Source: an uncultured Chlorobiota bacterium
GTDB taxonomy: Bacteria; Bacteroidota; Bacteroidia; Bacteroidales; JAADGE01
Direction: 5' to 3'
Assembly (NCBI GenBank): GCA_947311265.1
Contig: CAMZKQ010000223.1
Location: forward strand, 1 to 5,639
Length of the DNA: 5,639 nucleotides
Shown: in pieces, positions 1 to 5,639 of the stretch
Layout: each line of letters opens with the position of its first letter
How positions within the stretch are numbered: the first letter of the stretch is position 1
Notes under the pieces: model-generated
What the model was told of the DNA's origin: nothing
Database searches by the model: none
The model's input: the letters and a program-made list of their open reading frames with translations, nothing else
Position numbers and translations under genes: made by a program

Positions 1-1368
1 CTTACACTGCCAGGTATAGCGGGTATTGTACTTACAATTGGTATGTCGGTAGATGCCAACGTGCTTATTTTCGAGCGTATTAAAGAAGAATTAGCCTTAG
101 GAAAAGGCTTAAAATTAGCTATAACAGACGGTTACAAACACGCCTACTCTGCAATTATTGATGCCAATATCACCACCCTTATTACAGGGATAATCCTATA
201 TATTTTTGGACATGGCCCAATTAAAGGTTTTGCAACAACACTCATTATTGGTATTCTAACATCGCTATTTTCAGCAATATTTATTACACGAATTATCTTT
301 ACAAGGTGGTTAGACAAAAATAAACAAATTTCATTTGCCACCAATCTGACTAAAAATGCTTTTAAAAACACCAAGATTGATTTTATCGGGAAAAGAAAAA
401 TTGCTTATGTAATTTCTGGTATAGTTATCTTAATAGGTATTGGATCGTTATTTACAAACGGACTTAACCAAGGGGTCGATTTCCTTGGCGGAAGAACTTA
501 TGTAGTAAGATTTGACAAAACTGTACAACCGCAAGAAATAAGCAAAAACTTGAAAGCCGTTTTTGGACATGCCCCAGAGGTAAAAACCTTTGGAGATGAT
601 AACCAAGTTAAAATCATTACAAAATACCTAATTGATAGCGACGATAAAGAAGCCGACAATATGGTTGAAGCTAAACTTTACGAAGGTTTGAAATCAATAT
701 TAGGTGCAGATGTTACAAAAGAGCAATTCTTAAAAAACAACAGAATGAGCTCGCAAAAAGTAGGGCCTACAATTGCCGACGATATTAAAACAGGGGCTTA
801 TTACGCAATAATATTCTCGCTTATTGGGATATTCTTGTACATCTTGCTTCGTTTTAGAAACTGGCAATATGGGCTTGGAGCTGTTGCAGCACTATTTCAC
901 GATGTACTCATTGTTATTGGGCTATTCTCCTTACTCTACAAATTTATGCCATTTAACATGGAAATAAACCAAGCCTTTATCGCAGCAATACTTACCGTTG
1001 TAGGCTACTCGGTAAACGATACGGTTGTTGTTTTCGATAGAATTAGAGAATTTCTAAACGAAAAAACAAGTGGTAATAAAGAAGAGGTTTATAATTCTTC
1101 CCTTAACAGCACTTTAAGTAGAACATTTAGTACCTCACTTAGTACATTCTTTGTACTTTTAGCTATCTTTATTTTTGGTGGTGAAGTCATTAGAGGTTTC
1201 GTATTTGCATTACTAATAGGTGTAGTTGCGGGTACATATTCATCACTCTTCATAGCAACACCTGTTGTGTTTGATACAAATAAAAGAGTAGAAGAAAAAC
1301 CCGTAGAAAAAAATACGAAAAGAGATTATAAAGGGAAGAAAAAGCATAAAACAACTCCACAAGCATAA
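1..1368 (+). CDS. secDF: Protein translocase subunit SecDF, fused, C-terminal part (5' truncated)
   Basis: This is the accessory Sec membrane protein that uses the proton gradient to help pull secreted proteins across the inner membrane. The reading frame is open from the first base, so the true start lies upstream; 455 codons are visible, under half of a typical fused SecDF. The opening codons encode the SecD helix motif MSVDANVLIFERI (43-81), whose Asp (52-54) matches the proton-path Asp of the SecD half. A SecD-to-SecF boundary lies near 360-400. SecF follows: first helix about 400-465, the GVDFLGGR motif (472-495), a periplasmic domain, then five helices including VGYSVNDTVVVFDRI, whose Asp at 1018-1020 matches the second conserved proton-path Asp. 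The C-terminus is a Lys-rich cytoplasmic tail (about 1285-1365). SecD and SecF being one chain is usual in Bacteroidota. A strong terminator follows, so the gene ends its own transcription unit. Identification is near certain; the exact start cannot be given. Confidence 0.97.
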   Translation, partial: LTLPGIAGIVLTIGMSVDANVLIFERIKEELALGKGLKLAITDGYKHAYSAIIDANITTLITGIILYIFGHGPIKGFATTLIIGILTSLFSAIFITRIIFTRWLDKNKQISFATNLTKNAFKNTKIDFIGKRKIAYVISGIVILIGIGSLFTNGLNQGVDFLGGRTYVVRFDKTVQPQEISKNLKAVFGHAPEVKTFGDDNQVKIITKYLIDSDDKEADNMVEAKLYEGLKSILGADVTKEQFLKNNRMSSQKVGPTIADDIKTGAYYAIIFSLIGIFLYILLRFRNWQYGLGAVAALFHDVLIVIGLFSLLYKFMPFNMEINQAFIAAILTVVGYSVNDTVVVFDRIREFLNEKTSGNKEEVYNSSLNSTLSRTFSTSLSTFFVLLAIFIFGGEVIRGFVFALLIGVVAGTYSSLFIATPVVFDTNKRVEEKPVEKNTKRDYKGKKKHKTTPQA

Positions 1369-1378
1369 TTCCCCAACT

Positions 1379-1394
1379 TGCTCTTCTTAGAGCA
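1379..1394 (+). repeat. Small hairpin after secDF
   Basis: TGCTCT (1379-1384) and AGAGCA (1389-1394) form a perfect six-base-pair stem around the loop TCTT, 10 bases after the secDF stop. It has no T-run and so is not itself a terminator. It could stabilise the 3' end of the secDF mRNA or be chance. Confidence 0.35.
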
Positions 1395-1415
1395 TCATAA
1401 ATAACTCTTATACCT

Positions 1416-1452
1416 AAAAAGGCTTCAATAAAATTATTGAAGCCTTTTTTTT
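1416..1452 (+). terminator. Strong intrinsic terminator after secDF
   Basis: The arms 1416-1431 (A5 then GGCTTCAATAA) and 1434-1449 (TTATTGAAGCC then T5) are perfect complements over 16 bp with only AA between them, followed by an uninterrupted T-run from 1445 to 1452. The GGC/GCC base of the core stem lies against the T-run, as expected for factor-independent termination. The symmetry would also allow termination of minus-strand transcripts, but no minus-strand gene is seen nearby. It separates secDF from the tatA-parAB unit. Confidence 0.92.
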
Positions 1453-1482
1453 GCACAAAATTTGAAATTCTTATTATCTTTG
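1450..1482 (+). promoter_or_regulatory. Bacteroidota-type sigma-ABfr promoter for tatA-parAB unit
   Basis: TTTG (1450-1453) is followed after 21 bases by TATCTTTG (1475-1482), matching the Bacteroidota housekeeping consensus (TTTG at -33, about 19-21 bp, TAnnTTTG at -7). Transcription should begin around 1487-1491, giving a leader of roughly 30 nt before the tatA ATG. The -33 element overlaps the last T residues of the preceding terminator. It is the only well-spaced match found between genes, so it probably serves all five downstream genes. Assignment is by motif only. Confidence 0.75.
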
Positions 1483-1485
1483 TAT

Positions 1486-1502
1486 TTACTTACAAAAAGT
1501 AA
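1486..1502 (+). repeat. Dyad at the predicted transcription start of tatA
   Basis: TTACTT (1486-1491) and AAGTAA (1497-1502) form a six-base inverted repeat around ACAAA, lying over the predicted start site. It could be a weak 5' leader hairpin or an operator half-site pair. In DNA this AT-rich, chance occurrence is quite possible. Confidence 0.3.
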
Positions 1503-1522
1503 TTTTATTAAAAGTTAAAATT

Positions 1523-1744
1523 ATGTGCTCAATTATTCTATTTATTAGCGGTGGAGAAATCTTTTTTATCCTATTTGCAATACTCATTCTTTTTGGTGCA
1601 AAACGTATCCCAGAAATGGCAAAAGGCTTAGGAAAAGGGCTTAAAGAATTTAGAAAAGTTACAAACGATATAAAAAAAGAAATCTCGGAAGAAACCGAAA
1701 TCATAAAAGACTTAAACGAAATTAAAGACACTTTTAAGAAGTAA
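1523..1744 (+). CDS. tatA: Twin-arginine translocase subunit TatA/E family
   Basis: This small membrane protein polymerises to form the pore-like element of the Tat pathway, which moves folded, often cofactor-containing proteins with a twin-arginine signal across the inner membrane. The 73-residue product has the family layout: a short N-terminal segment with Gly-Glu at 11-12, one transmembrane helix (about 13-24), the hinge motif FGAKRIPE (24-31) where Phe-Gly starts the turn, an amphipathic helix rich in Gly and Lys (about 32-48), and a charged, probably disordered tail (49-73). The acidic residue at the start of the helix and a Pro-Glu after the hinge are common in TatA proteins of this phylum and Gram-positives, so TatA is preferred to TatB. 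The ATG is the only sensible start and lies about 30 nt after a predicted promoter. No tatC is present in the window; it would have to be elsewhere. A cotranscript with parA is likely. Confidence 0.93.
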   Translation: MCSIILFISGGEIFFILFAILILFGAKRIPEMAKGLGKGLKEFRKVTNDIKKEISEETEIIKDLNEIKDTFKK

Positions 1745-1767
1745 AGGTGGTATTTATAAACCACTTT
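1743..1767 (+). repeat. Imperfect hairpin between tatA and parA
   Basis: AAAGGTGGT (1743-1751) can pair with ACCACTTT (1760-1767) with one bulged G and an AT-rich loop, beginning in the tatA stop codon. Only three T residues end the right arm and A-rich sequence follows, so it is a poor terminator. It could act as a partial attenuator or an mRNA-stability element that sets tatA above parA expression; this is a guess. Confidence 0.35.
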
Positions 1768-1794
1768 AAAATAAATTGTATTTAGAAAAAAACT

Positions 1795-2598
1795 ATGTCA
1801 AAAATAATTGCATTAGCCAACCAAAAAGGAGGCGTTGGGAAAACAACAACAGCTATAAATCTATCCGCAAGCCTTGCAGTACTAGACCAAAAGATACTTT
1901 TAATAGATATTGACCCACAAGCCAATGCCACATCAGGCACAGGTTTCGACCCCAAAAGCATTGATAAAAGCATCTACGAATGCTTAATTGACGGCGTAAA
2001 CCCCCGTGAAGCAATTGTACAAACAAGCACAAAAGGCTTGCACCTATTACCATCGCATATCGACCTTGTAGGCGCCGAAATTGAAATGCTTAGCATGGAA
2101 AACCGAGAAACCATACTCAAACGCATTTTGCAAGATGTAAAAGAGGAGTACGATTATATCCTAATCGACTGCTCGCCATCTTTGGGTTTGCTTACATTAA
2201 ATGCACTTACAGCAGCAGACTCTGTTGCAATACCTGTGCAATGCGAATATTTTGCACTCGAAGGCTTGGGCAAACTGCTCAATACCATACAAATGATACA
2301 AAGAGGGCTAAACCCTGAACTCGAAATAGAAGGCTTTGTACTTACAATGTACGACTCCCGCTTACGCTTATCCAACCACGTAGTGGCAGAGGTTCGCCAG
2401 CATTTTGAAGCCATGGTTTTTGAAACCATTATCCAGCGAAATGTAAAACTGAGCGAAGCACCAAGTTACGGGAAACCAGTAATAATGTACGATGTACACT
2501 CTAAGGGTGCAGTAAATTACCTTAATTTGGCAAAAGAATTATTGATTAGAAACCAGCCAAAAGAAGAGCAGGAAGAGGACGAAAAACAAGACAATTAA
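1795..2598 (+). CDS. parA: Chromosome partitioning ATPase ParA (Soj)
   Basis: This is the Walker-type ATPase that binds nucleoid DNA as an ATP dimer and, stimulated by ParB bound at parS, drives segregation of replicated chromosome origins. The 267-residue protein is the short chromosomal type, with no N-terminal helix-turn-helix. Visible motifs are the deviant Walker A KGGVGKTT (11-18) with signature Lys11 and catalytic Lys16, Walker A' LLIDIDPQ (35-42) with Asp40, Walker B YILIDCSPS (121-129) with Asp125, and the late conserved SEAPSYGKP (220-228). A Glu/Asp/Lys-rich tail (256-267) is the only family-unusual part. The ATG lies immediately before the conserved SKIIALANQKGG start, so it is secure; the upstream sequence is A-rich with no Shine-Dalgarno. 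It is 50 nt after tatA and 15 nt before parB. No separate promoter is evident, which suggests cotranscription. Other ParA/MinD-family roles are made unlikely by the adjacent parB. Confidence 0.96.
   Translation: MSKIIALANQKGGVGKTTTAINLSASLAVLDQKILLIDIDPQANATSGTGFDPKSIDKSIYECLIDGVNPREAIVQTSTKGLHLLPSHIDLVGAEIEMLSMENRETILKRILQDVKEEYDYILIDCSPSLGLLTLNALTAADSVAIPVQCEYFALEGLGKLLNTIQMIQRGLNPELEIEGFVLTMYDSRLRLSNHVVAEVRQHFEAMVFETIIQRNVKLSEAPSYGKPVIMYDVHSKGAVNYLNLAKELLIRNQPKEEQEEDEKQDN
2413..2429 (+). repeat. Perfect inverted repeat inside parA
   Basis: ATGGTTT (2413-2419) and AAACCAT (2423-2429) are perfect complements around TTG, within codons for residues 207-212 of ParA. It resembles parS-like half-sites only loosely: it lacks the CACGTG core and has odd-numbered symmetry. 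It may be chance. Confidence 0.4.
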
Positions 2599-2613
2599 TA
2601 AATTAAAAAAAAT

Positions 2614-3498
2614 ATGGCAAAAAAAAGCCCATTAGGAAGAGGTTTAGGTGCATTGATAAATGATGGTAAATATCAACAAAAACCAGTTGAAGAGGCCATT
2701 TCATCAGGAGCAGTTTCTGAAATTGAGATAGCCGCTATCGCAGTAAATCCGTTTCAGCCAAGAACTGAATTTGACCCAACTGCCTTGGCAGAACTCTCCG
2801 AGTCGATAAAACAACTCGGTATAATACAGCCAATTACAGTAAGGAAATTAGAACAAGGTAAATTTCAACTTATTTCTGGCGAGCGGCGATTTCGTGCATC
2901 AAAGTTAGCAGGGCTTACTAAAATAATTGCATTCGTTCGAGAGGCCAACGACCAAGAGATGCTAGAAATGGCATTAGTCGAAAATATCCAAAGGGAAAAC
3001 TTAAATGCTATTGAAATTGCACTTTCCTACAAAAGGCTGATGGAGGAATGCAGTTTAACACAAGATAAAATGAGCGAAAGGGTAGGCAAAAAACGCTCTA
3101 CAGTTTCCAACTATTTACGCCTATTGAATTTACCCCCAGAAGTACAAGCCGGTATTCAAAAACGAGAAATTACAATGGGACATGCTCGGGCATTAGTTAG
3201 CATTGAGTCGCAAGAACTTGCCATTACAATTTTTAACAAAGTTGTAACCGAGGCACTTTCGGTGCGGGATACAGAAAAATACATTAAGCAACTACTGAAC
3301 GAGCAAGCACCAAAAACAAAAGAAAGTACAAGCCGTATTCCAGAGGCTTATAAAAATTTTACAAAAGAAATACAAGAATTTTTCCCTGGAAAGGTAGAAA
3401 TTAAACGAAACAATGCAGGAAAAGGCAGCCTAAATATAACATTCAAATCTGATGCTGAATTTGAAAAAATACAAGCACTTCTAAACAAAATTAAGTAA
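2614..3498 (+). CDS. parB: Chromosome partitioning protein ParB (Spo0J family CTPase)
   Basis: ParB binds parS sites near the origin, uses CTP to close into a sliding clamp, spreads along DNA, stimulates the ParA ATPase and helps load SMC condensin. The 294-residue product has the full family order: an N-terminal ParA-stimulating segment LGRGLGALI (7-15); the CTP-binding domain with NPFQPR (45-50), the C-motif GERRFR (89-94) and the ENIQREN motif (123-129); the parS-binding helix-turn-helix (about 147-170); MGHARAL (188-194) in the central domain; and a Lys-rich C-terminal dimerisation domain (about 245-294). All expected CTPase motif residues appear intact. The ATG sits directly before the conserved N-terminus, preceded by an A-rich stretch. 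It is 15 nt after parA, a typical cotranscribed pair. The stop is followed two codons later, in the same frame, by the GTG of the next gene. This is a chromosomal rather than plasmid-type ParB. Confidence 0.96.
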   Translation: MAKKSPLGRGLGALINDGKYQQKPVEEAISSGAVSEIEIAAIAVNPFQPRTEFDPTALAELSESIKQLGIIQPITVRKLEQGKFQLISGERRFRASKLAGLTKIIAFVREANDQEMLEMALVENIQRENLNAIEIALSYKRLMEECSLTQDKMSERVGKKRSTVSNYLRLLNLPPEVQAGIQKREITMGHARALVSIESQELAITIFNKVVTEALSVRDTEKYIKQLLNEQAPKTKESTSRIPEAYKNFTKEIQEFFPGKVEIKRNNAGKGSLNITFKSDAEFEKIQALLNKIK

Positions 3499-3504
3499 AT
3501 TTCT

Positions 3505-4101
3505 GTGCCATTTAAACTAATCATTACATTAATATTAGCACTAATTTCTCTAAATCTTGCTGCACAAAGAGACACAGTGGTGGTGGCAGGTAACGACACT
3601 ATTTTTGTAAAAGATATTACAGGACAAAAAGATACAATAAATATAAATACCGACAGTAACCCAAAGAGAGCAGTGCTTTATTCAGCTATTTTGCCCGGCT
3701 TGGGGCAAGCATACAATCGAAAATACTGGAAAATCCCAATTGTCTATGGCACAATTGGAACAACACTATTTTTGGCAGACTATAATAACAAAAATTATAA
3801 CCGTTTTTTAAACGCCTATATTGCTGAAACAGATAATGATACCACAACCATAAACCAGCTTAGTGCAATAGGGCTAGAGCAAATTAAATTTTATAAAAAA
3901 AAATACAAAAGAGATAGAGATTTATTCCTAATCGTTACTGGCGTACTATACATATTTAACTTAGTAGATGCTAGTGTTGATGCCCACTTTGCAGATTATG
4001 ATGTCGGCGACGATTTATCATTACACATAGAGCCCTCAATAATGCCGCTGTGGGGCAAGCAAGAAAACGCCTACGGGCTTAGCCTCGCATTTAGGTTCTG
4101 A
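3505..4101 (+). CDS. DUF5683-type envelope/membrane protein, GTG start
   Basis: The function is unknown. The 198-residue product resembles DUF5683 proteins, which I recall as commonly encoded just after parB in Bacteroidota. Residues 1-20 form a Sec signal peptide or N-terminal helix ending LAA-Q. An extracytoplasmic stretch follows with three Asp-Thr-Val/Ile motifs (23, 31, 43). Next are the conserved-looking block SAILPGLGQAYNRKYWK (60-76) and two hydrophobic segments (about 77-91 and 140-156), the second leading into VDASVDAHF (154-162). The C-terminus ends in alternating residues and a final Phe, as in outer-membrane beta-strands. GTG at 3505 is the only usual start that keeps the signal peptide: the parB stop lies two codons upstream in the same frame, and the next in-frame ATG is at residue 180. 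The gene sits between parB and a lytic transglycosylase and is probably cotranscribed. The family call rests on motif memory and position; a role in envelope assembly is speculative. Confidence 0.83.
   Translation: MPFKLIITLILALISLNLAAQRDTVVVAGNDTIFVKDITGQKDTININTDSNPKRAVLYSAILPGLGQAYNRKYWKIPIVYGTIGTTLFLADYNNKNYNRFLNAYIAETDNDTTTINQLSAIGLEQIKFYKKKYKRDRDLFLIVTGVLYIFNLVDASVDAHFADYDVGDDLSLHIEPSIMPLWGKQENAYGLSLAFRF
3736..3758 (+). repeat. Perfect 8-bp inverted repeat inside the DUF5683 gene
   Basis: CCAATTGT (3736-3743) and ACAATTGG (3751-3758) are perfect complements around a seven-base loop, and TATTTTTG follows at 3767-3774. It lies in codons for the first transmembrane segment after the conserved block. 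It could form an mRNA hairpin; no function is established. Confidence 0.45.
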
Positions 4102-4136
4102 CCCCTCTAAAAATAAAAAAACTAAACACTAAAAAC

Positions 4137-5639
4137 ATGAAAAATTCAATCTTGAAATTTTATATCATTCTTTTTGCACTTCTGTTTATTGCAAATACTG
4201 ATACCACCGCCCAACGTTTCCGCTTAACCAAACTGGACACAACTAACTACACCGCACTCATGCAGCAACAAGAGTATATGGATAGCATGCTCAACCAGTG
4301 GTACATAAAACGGAGCATAAAAACAGGTAGCCTACTTACAGTTACAGGCGACTCTGCTATTCGGCATTTGCCCGATTCCGTTTATGAAGCACGGCTAAAA
4401 AATATTATTTCGCCAATCCCGATGACCTACAATCACCACGTGCAAACCTGGATAAATATGTACGTTGCCCGAAACCGAAGAACACCATACCTGATTGGCT
4501 TGTCAGAATATTATTTCCCTATTATAGAAGATATTTTCGACCAATACGACATACCACAAGAGCTAAAATATTTAGCAATTATAGAGTCTGCACTAAACCC
4601 AAAAGCACGCTCCCGTGCAGGAGCAGTAGGGCTTTGGCAATTTATTTACTCGACTGGTAAAATGTACCAACTCGAAATAAATTCCTATGTAGATGAACGC
4701 AGCGACCCCATTTTAGAAACCCATGCAGCAGCTCGATTTATGCAAGATTTGTATGGAATGTATGGCGACTGGACGCTCGTACTTGCAGCCTATAACTGTG
4801 GCCCTGGTAATGTAAATAAAGCCATTCGCCGTGCGGGCGGAAAAACTAATTTCTGGGAGATTTATAACTACCTACCAAGAGAAACACGAGGATATATCCC
4901 CGCATTTATTGCTGCCACTTACTTTATGACTTATTACCCAGACCACAATATCCAACCCATAAAAACAGAGCTAAGTTTGCAGACAGATACCCTTATGGTG
5001 GATAAAAAAGTACACCTAATGCAAATTGCCGAAGTACTCAATATTTCGGTTGATGAGTTACGCTACATGAACCCACAGTACAAAAGAGATATTGTCCCAG
5101 CCTACCCCGGGCGAGCTTACCCAATACGCCTACCAATAAAAAAAGCACTCGCATTTATTGATAATGCAGACTCTATTTATGCCTACAAAGACGAAGTCTT
5201 TTTTGATAAACGGTATGTAGCATTTCAGGCACCAGCAAAACGCAGATACTCTAAATACGATAAAAAACGAAAAGGCACGTCATACTCAGGAAAGCGGAGA
5301 AATTCCTATGTAAGGAGTAGCTATGAACCTATTTCGGTAAAAGGCAAAACTAAAATAGTTTATACTGTAAAAACAGGCGATACCTACGGATTTATTGCAA
5401 GTTGGTACAATGTACGGGTTTCGGATATTAAATACTGGAACAACGCCTATAGCAACCGACTAAAAACAGGTGAAAAATTAGCCATTTATGTACCCAAAAG
5501 TCGAAAGAATTATTATGCCCAGCTAAACAATCTTAACTTTGAACAAAAACAAGCGATAAAAGGCAAAAGAAAATCAAAATCCAAAGGCACAAAACAAATT
5601 ACAAAACCAACGGATAACCGCTACGTTTGGTATAAGATA
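4137..5639 (+). CDS. mltD: MltD-like membrane-bound lytic murein transglycosylase with LysM domains (3' truncated)
   Basis: The product cleaves peptidoglycan glycan strands, leaving 1,6-anhydro-muramyl ends, and acts in the periplasm or at the outer membrane. The window shows 501 codons with no stop. Residues 1-25 are a Sec signal peptide ending TTA-Q. The transglycosylase (SLT) domain covers about 137-260, with ELKYLAIIES holding the catalytic Glu150-Ser151 pair, AVGLWQF (163-169) and AAYNCGPGNV (217-226), all characteristic of the MltD group. A divergent LysM-like unit lies at about 287-335. A very basic, Tyr-rich linker (about 360-405) precedes a clear LysM (about 407-453, with TVKTGDT). 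A second basic stretch ends in RYVWYKI (495-501), which looks like the first strand of a further LysM cut by the window edge. ATG at 4137 gives the full signal peptide, and A-rich sequence precedes it. It follows the DUF5683 gene by 35 nt. The family is certain; the symbol mltD is by resemblance. Confidence 0.92.
   Translation, partial: MKNSILKFYIILFALLFIANTDTTAQRFRLTKLDTTNYTALMQQQEYMDSMLNQWYIKRSIKTGSLLTVTGDSAIRHLPDSVYEARLKNIISPIPMTYNHHVQTWINMYVARNRRTPYLIGLSEYYFPIIEDIFDQYDIPQELKYLAIIESALNPKARSRAGAVGLWQFIYSTGKMYQLEINSYVDERSDPILETHAAARFMQDLYGMYGDWTLVLAAYNCGPGNVNKAIRRAGGKTNFWEIYNYLPRETRGYIPAFIAATYFMTYYPDHNIQPIKTELSLQTDTLMVDKKVHLMQIAEVLNISVDELRYMNPQYKRDIVPAYPGRAYPIRLPIKKALAFIDNADSIYAYKDEVFFDKRYVAFQAPAKRRYSKYDKKRKGTSYSGKRRNSYVRSSYEPISVKGKTKIVYTVKTGDTYGFIASWYNVRVSDIKYWNNAYSNRLKTGEKLAIYVPKSRKNYYAQLNNLNFEQKQAIKGKRKSKSKGTKQITKPTDNRYVWYKI

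Noticed and set aside
144..374. Minus-strand open frame opposite secDF
   Set aside because: It lies wholly over a strongly conserved plus-strand gene and its translation resembles no family.
1141..1157. AGTACA-N5-TGTACT inverted repeat in secDF
   Set aside because: It falls in repeated Ser-Thr codons of a conserved membrane segment and lacks any regulatory context.
1250..1456. Minus-strand open frame across the secDF end and terminator
   Set aside because: It runs through the terminator hairpin and has no recognisable product or start signal.
1486..1764. Minus-strand open frame opposite tatA
   Set aside because: It is the antisense shadow of tatA; TatA motifs on the plus strand are unambiguous.
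2376..2386. CCAC-GTA-GTGG palindrome in parA as parS
   Set aside because: The central spacing is wrong for parS (no CACGTG core) and the outer half-site bases do not match.
2154..2429. Minus-strand open frames opposite parA, including this one
   Set aside because: Frames opposite parA are common in any sequence with this composition; no motif supports them.
3600..3607. TATTTTTG here and at 3767-3774 as internal promoters
   Set aside because: Neither has a TTTG or TTG element at the right spacing, and such octamers are frequent in AT-rich coding DNA.
3699..4061. Repeated TGGGGCAAGCA in the DUF5683 gene (near 3700 and 4051)
   Set aside because: The two copies are read in different codon contexts (LGQAY versus WGKQ), so they look like coincidence rather than a repeat unit.
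4432..4447. CACGTG core in the transglycosylase gene as parS
   Set aside because: Only the six-base core and two flanking bases match the 16-base parS consensus, as expected by chance.

Overview
The window looks like a chromosomal core-genome segment from a Bacteroidota member, most likely Bacteroidales or a close relative. The reasons are a fused SecDF, AT-rich intergenic DNA, start codons preceded by A-rich sequence without a Shine-Dalgarno motif, one match to the Bacteroidota promoter (TTTG, 21 bp, TAnnTTTG), and a parA-parB-DUF5683-lytic transglycosylase gene order that I recall from this phylum. The lineage is inferred from these features and was not tested by a search.

Layout: all six genes are on the plus strand. 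Positions 1-1368 hold the 3' part of a fused secDF gene, running from the conserved fourth-helix region of SecD to the end of SecF. Positions 1369-1522 are the only sizeable intergenic gap. It carries a very strong hairpin terminator (1416-1452) whose T-tract runs directly into a predicted promoter (1450-1482). That promoter appears to drive a second unit: tatA (1523-1744), parA/soj (1795-2598), parB/spo0J (2614-3498), a DUF5683-type membrane or envelope protein (3505-4101), and an MltD-like lytic transglycosylase with LysM domains (4137 to the window end, 3' truncated). Gaps inside this unit are 50, 15, 6 and 35 nt. I found no other convincing promoter or terminator in it.

How the genes fit together: SecDF and TatA serve the two general protein-export routes (Sec and Tat). 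ParA and ParB form the chromosome origin segregation and SMC-loading system. The last two products carry Sec signal peptides and are expected in the envelope, the transglycosylase cutting and binding peptidoglycan. The unit therefore puts export, chromosome partition and cell-wall remodelling under what looks like one promoter.

I see no mobile element, CRISPR array, tRNA or rRNA, and no canonical parS site. Nothing here is clearly a new system. The points most worth a second look are the promoter nested in the terminator, the GTG start of the DUF5683 gene only two codons after the parB stop in the same frame, the linkage of segregation and wall-remodelling genes, and a few perfect inverted repeats inside coding sequence.
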